Of a stretch of DNA of 37,402 nucleotides, positions 23,756-31,864 are shown piece by piece (position 1 is the first letter of the stretch; each line of letters opens with the position of its first letter). The notes under the pieces are model-generated. The model was not told the origin of the DNA, did not search any database, and saw nothing but the letters and a program-made list of their open reading frames with translations. The stretch covers positions 1-37,402 of the forward strand of contig CANQYV010000009.1 in assembly GCA_947628165.1 (NCBI GenBank). The letters are read 5' to 3'. This stretch comes from an uncultured Clostridia bacterium (lineage in GTDB: Bacteria > Bacillota > Clostridia > Oscillospirales > CAG-272). A program made the translations under genes and the position numbers.

Positions 23756-24346
23756 ATGAGGATAATCACGGGTACGGCGCGCGGCAAAAAGCTCGAAACG
23801 CTCGAGGGCGAAAATACACGTCCGACGGGAGAGCGCGTCAAAGAGGCGGTTTTTTCGATGATACAGTTTGATATAGAGGGCAGGCGCGTGCTCGACCTTT
23901 TCGGGGGCTCGGGACAGCTTGCGCTCGAGGCTCTGTCGAGAGGCGCGGCGAGCGCGGTCATAACGGATATTTCGCCCGAGGCCGTCGAAATAATAAAGCG
24001 GAACGCAAAGGGGACAAGGCTTTTCGACCGCTGCCGCGTCTCCGTCATGGACGCGGAGCAGTTTCTGCGCCGCGCCGCCGGCAGGGAGAGCTTTGACATT
24101 ATCTTTCTCGACCCGCCTTACGCGAGCGATCTGCTTTACAAGTCTCTCGTGCTTATAGCAAGGGGCGGCGTCGCCTCGGGCGGCGCGCTCATCGTCTGCG
24201 AGTCGCCGGACGGGGATATTTTCCGAGGCGACGAGGCGCTGCGGGCAAGCTATGATATTGTCAGAAGCTCGGGCTACGGCAAGGCGCACATAACGATACT
24301 GACGCCCGCGGACAGCGGCGGGGAAATTTCGGAGGGAGAGAAATGA
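23756..24346 (+). CDS. rsmD: 16S rRNA (guanine966-N2)-methyltransferase
   Basis: 196 aa SAM-dependent methyltransferase. MRIITGTARGKKLETLEGENTRPTGERVKEAVFSMIQ is the family start, VLDLFGGSGQLALEALSRGA binds SAM, and IIFLDPPYA is the NPPY-like catalytic motif. AGGAGG precedes the ATG. Overlaps coaD by 4 nt. Confidence 0.95.
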   Translation: MRIITGTARGKKLETLEGENTRPTGERVKEAVFSMIQFDIEGRRVLDLFGGSGQLALEALSRGAASAVITDISPEAVEIIKRNAKGTRLFDRCRVSVMDAEQFLRRAAGRESFDIIFLDPPYASDLLYKSLVLIARGGVASGGALIVCESPDGDIFRGDEALRASYDIVRSSGYGKAHITILTPADSGGEISEGEK

Positions 24347-24873
24347 GCGAGAGCAGGAAAAAGGCCGTATTTACCGGCAGCTTCGACCCGTTCACAAAGG
24401 GGCACCTCGATATCGTGAGGCGGGCTGCGGCGCTTTTTGATGAGGTGACGGTCGCCGTCTGCGTCAACACGGAAAAATCCGCCTCGGGAGGGCGAGGGAT
24501 GTTCACGCCCGAGGAGAGGGTCGCGATAGCGGAGGCGTCCGTTTCGGGCGCCGCTCCCGACGGATGCGTCATAAAGACGGAGATTTGCCCGGGGCTTCTC
24601 GCCGATTTCGCGCGCGAGCGAGGCATCGGGTTCATAATAAGGGGCGCGAGGGGATCGGCGGAGTTTGAGTACGAGGCGTCGATGGCGGAGGTCAACCGCG
24701 CGCTCTCGGGGCTCGAGACAGTCATATTCCCGGCGTCGCCGGAGCTTTCTTTCATAAGCTCGACGGTCGCGAGGGATATGATCATATACGGCAGGGGCGA
24801 GGTCGCTATGGCGGAGTCGGGCAGACGGGCGGCAGAGGCGATACTTGCCGAAAGGAAAAAGAACAAAAGCTGA
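24343..24873 (+). CDS. coaD: Phosphopantetheine adenylyltransferase
   Basis: 176 aa. Converts 4'-phosphopantetheine and ATP to dephospho-CoA. AVFTGSFDPFTKGHLDIVRRA is the nucleotidyl-transferase T/HxGH motif region (here KGHLD) and FISSTVARDMI the ISSxxxR motif. The start codon overlaps the rsmD stop (ATGA), the usual pairing in Bacillota. It is followed by a strong terminator. Confidence 0.97.
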   Translation: MSESRKKAVFTGSFDPFTKGHLDIVRRAAALFDEVTVAVCVNTEKSASGGRGMFTPEERVAIAEASVSGAAPDGCVIKTEICPGLLADFARERGIGFIIRGARGSAEFEYEASMAEVNRALSGLETVIFPASPELSFISSTVARDMIIYGRGEVAMAESGRRAAEAILAERKKNKS

Positions 24874-24885
24874 AAACATAGGTGC

Positions 24886-24938
24886 AAAAAACCGCGAACG
24901 GCAGAAAAGAACACGCCGTTCGCGGTTTTTTTATTTTT
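24886..24938 (+). terminator. Strong intrinsic terminator after coaD
   Basis: AAAAAACCGCGAACGGC and GCCGTTCGCGGTTTTTT form a perfect 17-bp stem with a 12-nt loop and a T-rich tail. The A/T ends make it usable in both directions. Confidence 0.95.
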
Positions 24939-24961
24939 CCGCCCGGGAAATCGCCGGGCGG
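24939..24961. other. Second hairpin after the coaD terminator
   Basis: CCGCCCGG-gaaatcg-CCGGGCGG is a perfect 8-bp inverted repeat immediately after the terminator; a T7 run occurs 12 nt later. It may be a backup terminator. Confidence 0.4.
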
Positions 24962-25150
24962 CGCGGGAAAGCCTTTTTTTGAAAAAAATGACGCTGCAGC
25001 ATTGGCAAAAGGCAGAGGAGACATGTCGGATTTCGGGCAAAACGAACGGATCGCGCCGCAACATGCGGCGATATCAGGCGAATAAAGGAAGTTCGGGCGA
25101 AAAAATTAAAAAAATATCGGAAAAACGCACCATATTTTTTATTATTCGGC

Positions 25151-25179
25151 TTGACTTATCGGCGGGGAAAGTTTATAAT
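25151..25179 (+). promoter_or_regulatory. Sigma-A promoter of the dcw cluster
   Basis: TTGACT (25151-25156), 17-bp spacer, TATAAT (25174-25179), about 80 bp upstream of mraZ. Confidence 0.9.
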
Positions 25180-25187
25180 AACATCAT

Positions 25188-25207
25188 AGTGGTGCGAAGT
25201 GGTGCTA
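25188..25207 (+). promoter_or_regulatory. MraZ-box direct repeats
   Basis: AGTGGTGCGA-AGTGGTGCTA are two 10-bp direct repeats, one helical turn apart, starting 9 bp after the -10 box. MraZ is known to bind GTGG-containing repeats at its own promoter, so autoregulation is expected. Only two copies are seen. Confidence 0.75.
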
Positions 25208-25260
25208 AAATCCACATCGGGGCATCGAAAATCAACCGCAAAGGAGGCGCGGGGAGAGAT

Positions 25261-25686
25261 ATGACCTGTTTTCTCGGTGAGTATCAGCAGGTAATGGACA
25301 GCAAAAACCGGATATTCATTCCGTCCAAGTTCCGTGAGATCATAGGCGACCGCGCCTACATCACCTGCAACGTTGACGGATGCCTGTCAGTATACTCCGA
25401 GGAGGGGTGGCAGAAATATACGGAACGTCTGCTCGCGCTCCCTTCAACGGAAGGCGCCGCACTCATCCGCTTCATCTTCTCGACCGCGACGGACGCCAAG
25501 CCCGACGCGCAGGGGCGCGTCGTTCTGACGCAGGCGCTCCGCGACCACGCCGGTCTTTCTAAGGACATATACGTCATCGGTGTCGGCGACCACGCCGAGA
25601 TCTGGGACAAGGAAAGACGAGACGCCGACAAGACGGCGGAGAAGACGGCGGAGCTCATCAGCTTCATGCAGGCAAACAGGTTCTGA
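25261..25686 (+). CDS. mraZ: MraZ, transcriptional regulator of the dcw cluster
   Basis: 141 aa, AbrB-like double-barrel protein that forms rings and represses its own operon. FLGEYQQVMDSKNRIFIPSKFREII is the first repeat and RFIFSTATDAKPDAQGRVVLTQALRDHAGL the second, with DxKxR motifs. The ATG at 25261 follows AAAGGAGG; the 235-aa track ORF starts upstream of the promoter and is rejected. The stop overlaps the rsmH start (TGATG). Confidence 0.96.
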   Translation: MTCFLGEYQQVMDSKNRIFIPSKFREIIGDRAYITCNVDGCLSVYSEEGWQKYTERLLALPSTEGAALIRFIFSTATDAKPDAQGRVVLTQALRDHAGLSKDIYVIGVGDHAEIWDKERRDADKTAEKTAELISFMQANRF

Positions 25687-26744
25687 TGGGCGGAAAACGT
25701 AAAAGCGAAAACTTGACTGCCGTGGATGATTTTACGGCACATCCGCGGCAAACTGATAGCGGCAGTACGGCGACTGGCGGCGCACGGATATCGGAGCAGG
25801 CTCCCGTATTCGTGCACCTGCCGGTCATGCTGTCGGAATGCATAGACGCGCTCAGGATCTCGCCGGACGGCATATATGTCGACGGGACCGCGGGCGGCGG
25901 CGGGCACAGCGAGGCGATAGCGAAAAGGCTCACTGGCAAAGGCAGGCTTGTGTCTGTTGACAGAGACGGCGACGCAATTGAGGCGTGCCGCAGGCTGACC
26001 GACGCATACGGGGACCGCGTCACGCTCGTCCGCGACAATTACAGAAATCTTGCGTCGATTCTTTCGGGGCTCGGAATAGAAAAGATAAACGGGGCTCTCT
26101 TCGATCTCGGGGTGAGCTCGCATCAGATAGACTCAAAGGAGCGCGGCTTTTCATACAGTCACGACGGGGACGCTCCGCTCGACATGAGGATGTCGAGAGA
26201 CGATGTGCTGACGGCATACGACGTCGTGAACGGATACGACAAAGAAACGCTGCGGCGCATAATCTCCGAGTACGGCGAGGAGAGATTTGCGGGCAGGATA
26301 GCGGACAGGATAGCGGAGGCGCGGGAGCGCTCGCCGATAAGGACGACGGGGGAGCTTTCGGCAATAGTCACCTCTGCGGTGCCGGCGGCGACGGTGCCTT
26401 CGGGCTCGCATCCGGCGAAAAGGACGTTTCAGGCGATAAGGATAGAGGTCAACGGCGAGCTCGACGGCATCGAGCCTGCGCTGAGGGCGGCGGCGGACGC
26501 TATGGCGCCCGGCGGCAGGATTGCGGTGATAACGTTCCATTCGCTCGAGGACAGGATAGTGAAGCGGGTGTTTTCTGAGCTTGCGCGAGGCTGCATATGC
26601 CCGCCTGATTTTCCGGTCTGCGTGTGCGGCAGGACGCCGAGCGTGCGTCTCATAGGAAAAAAGCCCGCGACGGCGGGTGAGGACGAGCTTTCGGCAAATC
26701 CGAGAGCGAGGAGCGCAAAGCTGCGGGTCGCCGAAAAGCTGTGA
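25686..26744 (+). CDS. rsmH: 16S rRNA (cytosine1402-N4)-methyltransferase
   Basis: 352 aa. VFVHLPVMLSECIDAL, DGTAGGGGHSEAIAKRL, ALFDLGVSSHQIDSKERGFSYSHDGDAPLDMRM, RTFQAIRIEVNGEL and FHSLEDRIVKRVF are all RsmH motifs; the Cys-rich CICPPDFPVCVCG near the end is also typical. About 40 non-conserved residues precede the usual start, which may be a real extension, or the true start may lie at a later codon. It follows mraZ directly. Confidence 0.95.
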   Translation: MGGKRKSENLTAVDDFTAHPRQTDSGSTATGGARISEQAPVFVHLPVMLSECIDALRISPDGIYVDGTAGGGGHSEAIAKRLTGKGRLVSVDRDGDAIEACRRLTDAYGDRVTLVRDNYRNLASILSGLGIEKINGALFDLGVSSHQIDSKERGFSYSHDGDAPLDMRMSRDDVLTAYDVVNGYDKETLRRIISEYGEERFAGRIADRIAEARERSPIRTTGELSAIVTSAVPAATVPSGSHPAKRTFQAIRIEVNGELDGIEPALRAAADAMAPGGRIAVITFHSLEDRIVKRVFSELARGCICPPDFPVCVCGRTPSVRLIGKKPATAGEDELSANPRARSAKLRVAEKL

Positions 26745-26781
26745 CGCCGCAGGACGGATGTGAGGCAGATATAATAAAAAA

Positions 26782-26797
26782 CTCCCGCACGCGGGAG
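26782..26797. other. Hairpin between rsmH and ftsL
   Basis: CTCCCG-CACG-CGGGAG forms a 6-7 bp GC-rich stem with poly-A on its 5' side. There is no T-run on the plus strand, so it is not a plus-strand terminator; it could be an mRNA processing or stability element. On the minus strand it looks like a terminator, but no minus gene ends here. Confidence 0.45.
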
Positions 26798-26834
26798 GGA
26801 AGATAAAAAAACAACGGAAAGGACAAGCCGGGCA

Positions 26835-27737
26835 ATGACGGAAACGAACATGCGGCAGAGAAGGCCCGCAGGAAACGTAAACAAAATACACTACGTCGAA
26901 CGCAGCTATCCGGGCGCGGACGCGAACACGGCTCAGCTTGTCAGCAAGCTCCGCCACAGAGGTGTCACGGATCCGCGCGCGGCAGTAAGACTCACGTCGA
27001 GCGCGCTCATCGAGGACGCGTACCGCGGAGTTCCCGAAAGGCAGCAGCCGAGGACGTTTGACAACAATTACAGCCCGTACTCGAACGTCAACGCCGAGGC
27101 CGCAAGGGAAATGATGGAGCGGCAGGAGGAGATGAGGCGCCGCGCGACGGAAAAGAGGCAGGAAGAGATGAGGCACCGCGTTGCCGAGGCAAAGGCGGCA
27201 GCCGAAACGACGCCTGCGGCAAACGTTCGCCCGCAGAGACCGATGCCGAAGTCCCCGTCACAATCCCCCGCCGTGCGCCGCACGGCACCGCCACCGGCAG
27301 TGAGGCGGCGTGAAGAAGGACAGCTTGCGGAGTCGGGTCCGAGGGAGGTCGCCGTCAGGCGCGTCCCGTTCCCGAAGTTCGCGTTCGTCGTCATATTCAT
27401 GGCGGTCGTTCTGTTCTTCATGGTGCAGAGCATAGTGACAAATTACGAATACAAGCGCGACATAAACAAGCTCGAGGAAGAGGTCGAGGCACTCGAAAAG
27501 AAGAGAGACGAGCTGCTCTCAGAGCTCGAGCAGCGCGACGACCTCGCGTATATCGAGGACAGGGCGGAAGAGCTCGGGATGATAAAGGATTCGCAGTCAA
27601 ACGGCAAGTACATAGATCTGTCGGACGGCGACTTCATCGAGAATTTCGACGAGGACGAAGGCACGACGAACGCACTCACCACGCTGCTCTCCGCTGTGAG
27701 AAAGAGGCTCTCCTCGCTTGTCGGCGGCGGAGAATGA
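26835..27737 (+). CDS. ftsL: FtsL/DivIC-type septum formation protein
   Basis: 300 aa, much longer than typical FtsL (about 100-120 aa). The first 175 residues are cytoplasmic, basic and disordered, with MERQEEMRRRATEKRQEEMRHR repeats. One helix follows (FAFVVIFMAVVLFFMVQSIV), then a coiled coil (RDINKLEEEVEALEKKRDELLSELEQRDDLAYIEDRAEELGMI), the layout of FtsL/DivIC. A short acidic tail ends it. FtsL bridges FtsQ and FtsI in the divisome. Its place between rsmH and ftsI supports the name; the sequence alone could also be DivIC. Confidence 0.85.
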   Translation: MTETNMRQRRPAGNVNKIHYVERSYPGADANTAQLVSKLRHRGVTDPRAAVRLTSSALIEDAYRGVPERQQPRTFDNNYSPYSNVNAEAAREMMERQEEMRRRATEKRQEEMRHRVAEAKAAAETTPAANVRPQRPMPKSPSQSPAVRRTAPPPAVRRREEGQLAESGPREVAVRRVPFPKFAFVVIFMAVVLFFMVQSIVTNYEYKRDINKLEEEVEALEKKRDELLSELEQRDDLAYIEDRAEELGMIKDSQSNGKYIDLSDGDFIENFDEDEGTTNALTTLLSAVRKRLSSLVGGGE

Positions 27738-27792
27738 ACGGGCGTATGAGTCATAAAGACGCCGTCGGTTCAATAGAATGAATAATGACACG

Positions 27793-27838
27793 AAAAGAGT
27801 AAGGAGTTATGACCGAAAACTGGCTCGTTACTCTTTTT
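27793..27838 (+). other. Terminator-like hairpin between ftsL and ftsI
   Basis: AAAAGAGTAA and TTACTCTTTT form a perfect 10-bp stem, followed by one T. The 25-nt loop holds an AAGGAG site and ATG (27809) of a 65-codon ORF that runs into ftsI in another frame. It is weak for a terminator because of the AT-rich stem and the large loop. It may act as an attenuator or a processing site within the operon. Confidence 0.35.
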
Positions 27839-27893
27839 AGTCAACGGAGAAAAAACGGGAAAAATACCGCACCACGGAGGTCAATGAGGAAAA

Positions 27894-30272
27894 ATGAATA
27901 TCGGAGGGGATATATCAAAGCGCTCATACTTTGTGCTCGCAGTGTTTGTCATCGCATGGCTCGGTCTATGCGTGGTTCTCTTCAATTTACAGATAAATTC
28001 GTATGAGGAATATCAGGGGCACGTCCTCGACCAGATAACGAAGGAGACTTCCGTTACCGCCGAGAGGGGAAGCATATACGACACGAACATGAACCTGCTC
28101 GCGGGAAACAAGACCGTTTACCTCGTCTTTATCTCGCCGCAGGACATAATAAGCGCGATGGGGGACGATTTCTCCATCTTCGCCTCGTCCTCGAACCCGG
28201 CGGGCATAAAGCTGCCCGGCAGCTTCGGAGACATACAGCGGGACACATACTACTACACATATACGGATGCCGACGGGAACATGTCCTCGTACACGATGGA
28301 TAAGCTCATAGCAAAGGGTCTGTCGGAGATACTCGGCGTCGACTACGCGAAGATAATGGACCTGACGGCGAAAAAGGGCCGCTATTACGAGGTCATCAAG
28401 AAGAACGTAGAGAAGGCGGAGGCGGACCGCGTCCGCGAGTTCATAGACGAATACGACCTCGAGGAGCAGATATATCTCACCCCGAGCACGAAGAGATTTT
28501 ATCCCAACAACACGCTCGCCTGCCACGTCATAGGATTCGTCAACGCCGACGGAGACGGCGTCTACGGCATGGAGTCATACTACAACGACGTCCTCAAGGG
28601 CAGCTCGGGCACATACCTGACGGCGCGCGACGGCAAGGGCAACGACCTTCCGACCGATTATGAGAGCTACATCGAGGAGCAGGACGGGTATTCCGTCATC
28701 TCGACGATAGACCAGTATCTGCAATACGAGCTTGAGACCGTCCTGACGGAGACGCTCACGGAGAACCGCGCGCAGAACAGGACCGCGGGCATCGTCATGG
28801 ACGTGAACACGGGCGCCGTACTCGCGATGGCGACAGTCGGCGGATTTGATCTCAACAGCCCGTATACGCTGACGGAGTATTATACCGACAAGCTCGCGGC
28901 GTCGGGTCTTTCGGAGGGGACTGACGAATACAACGCCCTTGTCTCAGACCTGCGGTATACGATGTGGAACAACAAGGCGGTGACGGAGCTCTATGAGCCC
29001 GGCTCCACGTTCAAGATAGTTACGAGCGCCATCGGGCTCGAGCTCGGCGTCGTCAAGCTGACGGACACCTTCACCTGCACGGGCAAAGTCAAAATCGAAG
29101 GGTACGGCTCGCCGATATCGTGCCACAAGCGCGGCGGCCACGGGACGCTCACGTTCCCGGGCGCGCTCCAGCAGTCGTGCAACCCCGCGCTCGTCGCGAT
29201 AGGTCTGCGGATAGGGCGCGAGAACTTCTACAACTACTTCAAGCAGTTCGGATACGGCTCGCGCGTCGGAATAGACCTGCCGGGCGAGGCTGTGACTTAT
29301 TACCACAACTATAAGGATTTCTCAAACGTCTCGCTCGCCGTCTACGCATTCGGGCAGACGTTCAAGGTGACGCCGATACAGCACCTGACGGCGATAGCCG
29401 CCGTCGCGAACGGCGGCAACCTCGTGACGCCGCACGTCATGAAGCAGATAATAGACAAGGACGGCAACGTTATCGACACATACGAGACGAAGACGGTCCG
29501 TCAGGTCATAAGCACGGAGACGTGCCGGACGCTCGCGCAGATACTCGAAGAGGGCGTCTCCGGCAACGGCGGCGCGAAGAACGCATACGTCGCGGGCTAC
29601 AAGGTCGCGGCGAAGACGGGAACGTCACAGAAGCGCGACAAGCTCGACGAAAACGGGCAGGACACGCTCCGCGTCAGCTCCTGCGTCGCGTTCGCTCCTG
29701 CGGACGACCCGCAGATAGCGGTTCTCATACTCGTCGACGAGCCGTCGGCGGGCAATATGTACGGCTCAGTCGTCGCAGCACCCTACGTTTCCGAATATCT
29801 CGCCGCCGCCCTCCCCTATCTCGGCGTCGAGCCTCAGTATTCGGAGGACGAGTCTGCGGCGATAGAAAAGACGGTCGGCAGCTACGAGACGCTCACGACG
29901 ACGTCGGCGGTGTCGCAGCTCGAGCGCGACGGCTTTGAGTACGTCATCGTCGGCGACGGAACGACGGTCACGGGTCAGTGCCCGGAGGCGGGTTCGGTCG
30001 TTTCAAATCTTTCCAAGCTCGTAATACTCTACACGAACGGCGAGGAGCCGAAGAACACCGTCAAGGTCCCGAACGTCGTCGGCAAGATGGCGGAGGAGGC
30101 CAACAGGATAATAGTCGACGCAAAGCTGAACGTAAGGATAGAGGGCGCCGCGAACTTCTCGAGCGACGGCGGCGCGACTGTTATATCCCAGTTCCCTGCG
30201 GCGGGCGAAAAGGTCCCCGAGGGCACTGTCATAACGCTTACGTTCAGACATCTTTCAAATATTTCCGACTGA
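27894..30272 (+). CDS. ftsI: Penicillin-binding transpeptidase of the FtsI/SpoVD type with PASTA domains
   Basis: 792 aa class B PBP. An N-terminal helix (SYFVLAVFVIAWLGLCVVLF) is followed by the dimerisation domain (TAERGSIYDTN) and the transpeptidase domain with active-site Ser371 in PGSTFK, S428-C-N, and K574-TGTSQ. Two PASTA-like repeats end the protein: a weaker one near SAVSQLERDGFEYVIVGDGTTVTGQCPEAG and a clear one, VKVPNVVGKMAEEANRIIVDAKLNVRIEGAANFSSDGGATVISQFPAAGEKVPEGT. It cross-links septal peptidoglycan. PASTA tails are typical of SpoVD in spore formers, and Clostridia often keep this one enzyme in the dcw cluster, so division and sporulation roles cannot be separated here. Confidence 0.95.
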   Translation: MNIGGDISKRSYFVLAVFVIAWLGLCVVLFNLQINSYEEYQGHVLDQITKETSVTAERGSIYDTNMNLLAGNKTVYLVFISPQDIISAMGDDFSIFASSSNPAGIKLPGSFGDIQRDTYYYTYTDADGNMSSYTMDKLIAKGLSEILGVDYAKIMDLTAKKGRYYEVIKKNVEKAEADRVREFIDEYDLEEQIYLTPSTKRFYPNNTLACHVIGFVNADGDGVYGMESYYNDVLKGSSGTYLTARDGKGNDLPTDYESYIEEQDGYSVISTIDQYLQYELETVLTETLTENRAQNRTAGIVMDVNTGAVLAMATVGGFDLNSPYTLTEYYTDKLAASGLSEGTDEYNALVSDLRYTMWNNKAVTELYEPGSTFKIVTSAIGLELGVVKLTDTFTCTGKVKIEGYGSPISCHKRGGHGTLTFPGALQQSCNPALVAIGLRIGRENFYNYFKQFGYGSRVGIDLPGEAVTYYHNYKDFSNVSLAVYAFGQTFKVTPIQHLTAIAAVANGGNLVTPHVMKQIIDKDGNVIDTYETKTVRQVISTETCRTLAQILEEGVSGNGGAKNAYVAGYKVAAKTGTSQKRDKLDENGQDTLRVSSCVAFAPADDPQIAVLILVDEPSAGNMYGSVVAAPYVSEYLAAALPYLGVEPQYSEDESAAIEKTVGSYETLTTTSAVSQLERDGFEYVIVGDGTTVTGQCPEAGSVVSNLSKLVILYTNGEEPKNTVKVPNVVGKMAEEANRIIVDAKLNVRIEGAANFSSDGGATVISQFPAAGEKVPEGTVITLTFRHLSNISD

Positions 30273-30290
30273 TAAAGAAAGGCCACGGCA

Positions 30291-31814
30291 ATGAAGCTTT
30301 CCCTCATATGCAGGCTCACGGGAGCCGAGGCGCCCCGTGAGGACGTCGAAATAACCCGCATCACGACAGACAGCAGAAAGGCAGGCGCGGGCGACCTCTT
30401 CATCGCGATACGCGGCGTCCGCACAGACGGGCACGACTATATCGACGAGGTGATAAAGAAGGGCGTTGCCGCCGTTGCCTCCGAGCGGGAGGTGCCGGGA
30501 GCGGGCGTCCCCGTCGTTGTGACGGACAGCACGAGAAAGTTCGTCTCGAGGGCGTACTCCGCATGGTACGGAGGGGACGAGGCGTGCCGCCCGCACAAAA
30601 CGCGCCTTGTCGCCGTGACGGGAACGAACGGCAAAACGACGATAACGCATATGATGAGAGACATTCTCTCAAACGCGGGTTACAAGGTCGGCGTGATAGG
30701 CACGGTCGGCGCCTCGCTCGGCGAGCGCGGCTACGGCAGCGCGTATCCGATGACGACGCCGTCGCCTGACGAGTTCTACAGCTTTTTGTGGGACATGATA
30801 CGAAACGGCGCCGACTACATCGTCTTTGAGGCAAGCTCGCACGGTATATCGCAGGAAAGGCTCGCGGGCCTCGATATGCTCGGCTGCGAGATGTCGGCGG
30901 CGATATTCACGAACCTGACGCCCGAGCACCTCGACTATCATGCCGACATGGAAGACTATTTTTATGTCAAATCGAGGCTGTTCACGGAGTTCTCGCCGAA
31001 GATAAGCATCATAAACACATCCGACGAATACGGCAGGCGGCTCATCTCCATGTGCGGGGAGGGCGCCGTCGCAGTCGACACGGAGGGCGACGGCGGGCAG
31101 CCGGGCTCCGTCTATCCTCACTCCGTCGTCATGGCGGGCACCTCGGGCGTTGAGTATATGTACACCTCGCCGCGCGCCATCTTCCCGATAGCGTGCCCCG
31201 TGCCCGGAAGATACACGGTATACAACAGCATCGAGGCGGCGGCGTGCGCGGTCGAGCTCGGAATAGATCCGGTGACAGTGCGCGAGGCGCTCGGCGTCTT
31301 CGGCGGCGTCCGCGGCAGGATGGAGCGCGTCCGCTGCGACAAGACGAAGTTCTCGCCGCCGGTGCTGATTGACTTCGCACACACGCCCGCGGCGCTCGAG
31401 GGACTGATGCTCTCGGTGCGTGAGCTCGAACCGACAAAAAGGCTCGTTCTTCTGTTCGGCTGCGGCGGCGACCGCGACAGGACGAAGCGCCCCGTCATGG
31501 GCGGAATCGCGGCGAGAACGGCGGATTTCACGATAGTCACATCGGACAACAGCAGGACGGAGCGCCCCGAGGACATAATCTCGGAGATACTCGCGGGGAT
31601 ACCGGAGGGCACGCCTCACACGACTATCGTGAAGCGCGCTGAGGCTATCGAGTACGCGATAATGAACGCGACGCCGAACGACGTCATAATCCTTGCCGGA
31701 AAGGGACATGAGAGCTACGAGGACGTCGGAGGCGTGCGCCGTGACTTCGACGAGCGCGCTTATGTCATGGCAGCCGTCGAAAAAAGATACGCCGTCAAGG
31801 GCGAGGGCATCTGA
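30291..31814 (+). CDS. murE: UDP-MurNAc-tripeptide synthetase (MurE)
   Basis: 507 aa. ITTDSRKAGAGDLFIAIRG binds the UDP-sugar and VAVTGTNGKTTITHMM is the ATP loop. The substrate-selecting motif is DNSR at about residues 419-422 (TSDNSRTERPEDI). Meso-diaminopimelate enzymes usually carry DNPR and lysine enzymes DDPN/DNPA. The conserved arginine favours meso-DAP, but proline is replaced by serine. It is 18 bp after ftsI with AAAGG upstream. Confidence 0.95.
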   Translation: MKLSLICRLTGAEAPREDVEITRITTDSRKAGAGDLFIAIRGVRTDGHDYIDEVIKKGVAAVASEREVPGAGVPVVVTDSTRKFVSRAYSAWYGGDEACRPHKTRLVAVTGTNGKTTITHMMRDILSNAGYKVGVIGTVGASLGERGYGSAYPMTTPSPDEFYSFLWDMIRNGADYIVFEASSHGISQERLAGLDMLGCEMSAAIFTNLTPEHLDYHADMEDYFYVKSRLFTEFSPKISIINTSDEYGRRLISMCGEGAVAVDTEGDGGQPGSVYPHSVVMAGTSGVEYMYTSPRAIFPIACPVPGRYTVYNSIEAAACAVELGIDPVTVREALGVFGGVRGRMERVRCDKTKFSPPVLIDFAHTPAALEGLMLSVRELEPTKRLVLLFGCGGDRDRTKRPVMGGIAARTADFTIVTSDNSRTERPEDIISEILAGIPEGTPHTTIVKRAEAIEYAIMNATPNDVIILAGKGHESYEDVGGVRRDFDERAYVMAAVEKRYAVKGEGI

Positions 31815-31864
31815 GCCCTGAAAAAGCAAACGAACGATAAAAAAGGAGGGGCAAGACAAAAAGC

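Noticed and set aside
24979-25260. N-terminal part of the 235-aa ORF containing mraZ
   Set aside because: It includes the promoter and MraZ boxes; MraZ homologues begin at the ATG at 25261.
27809-28006. 65-codon ORF overlapping the ftsI start as a gene
   Set aside because: No motif and mostly out-of-frame translation of ftsI; kept only as a possible leader ORF in the findings.
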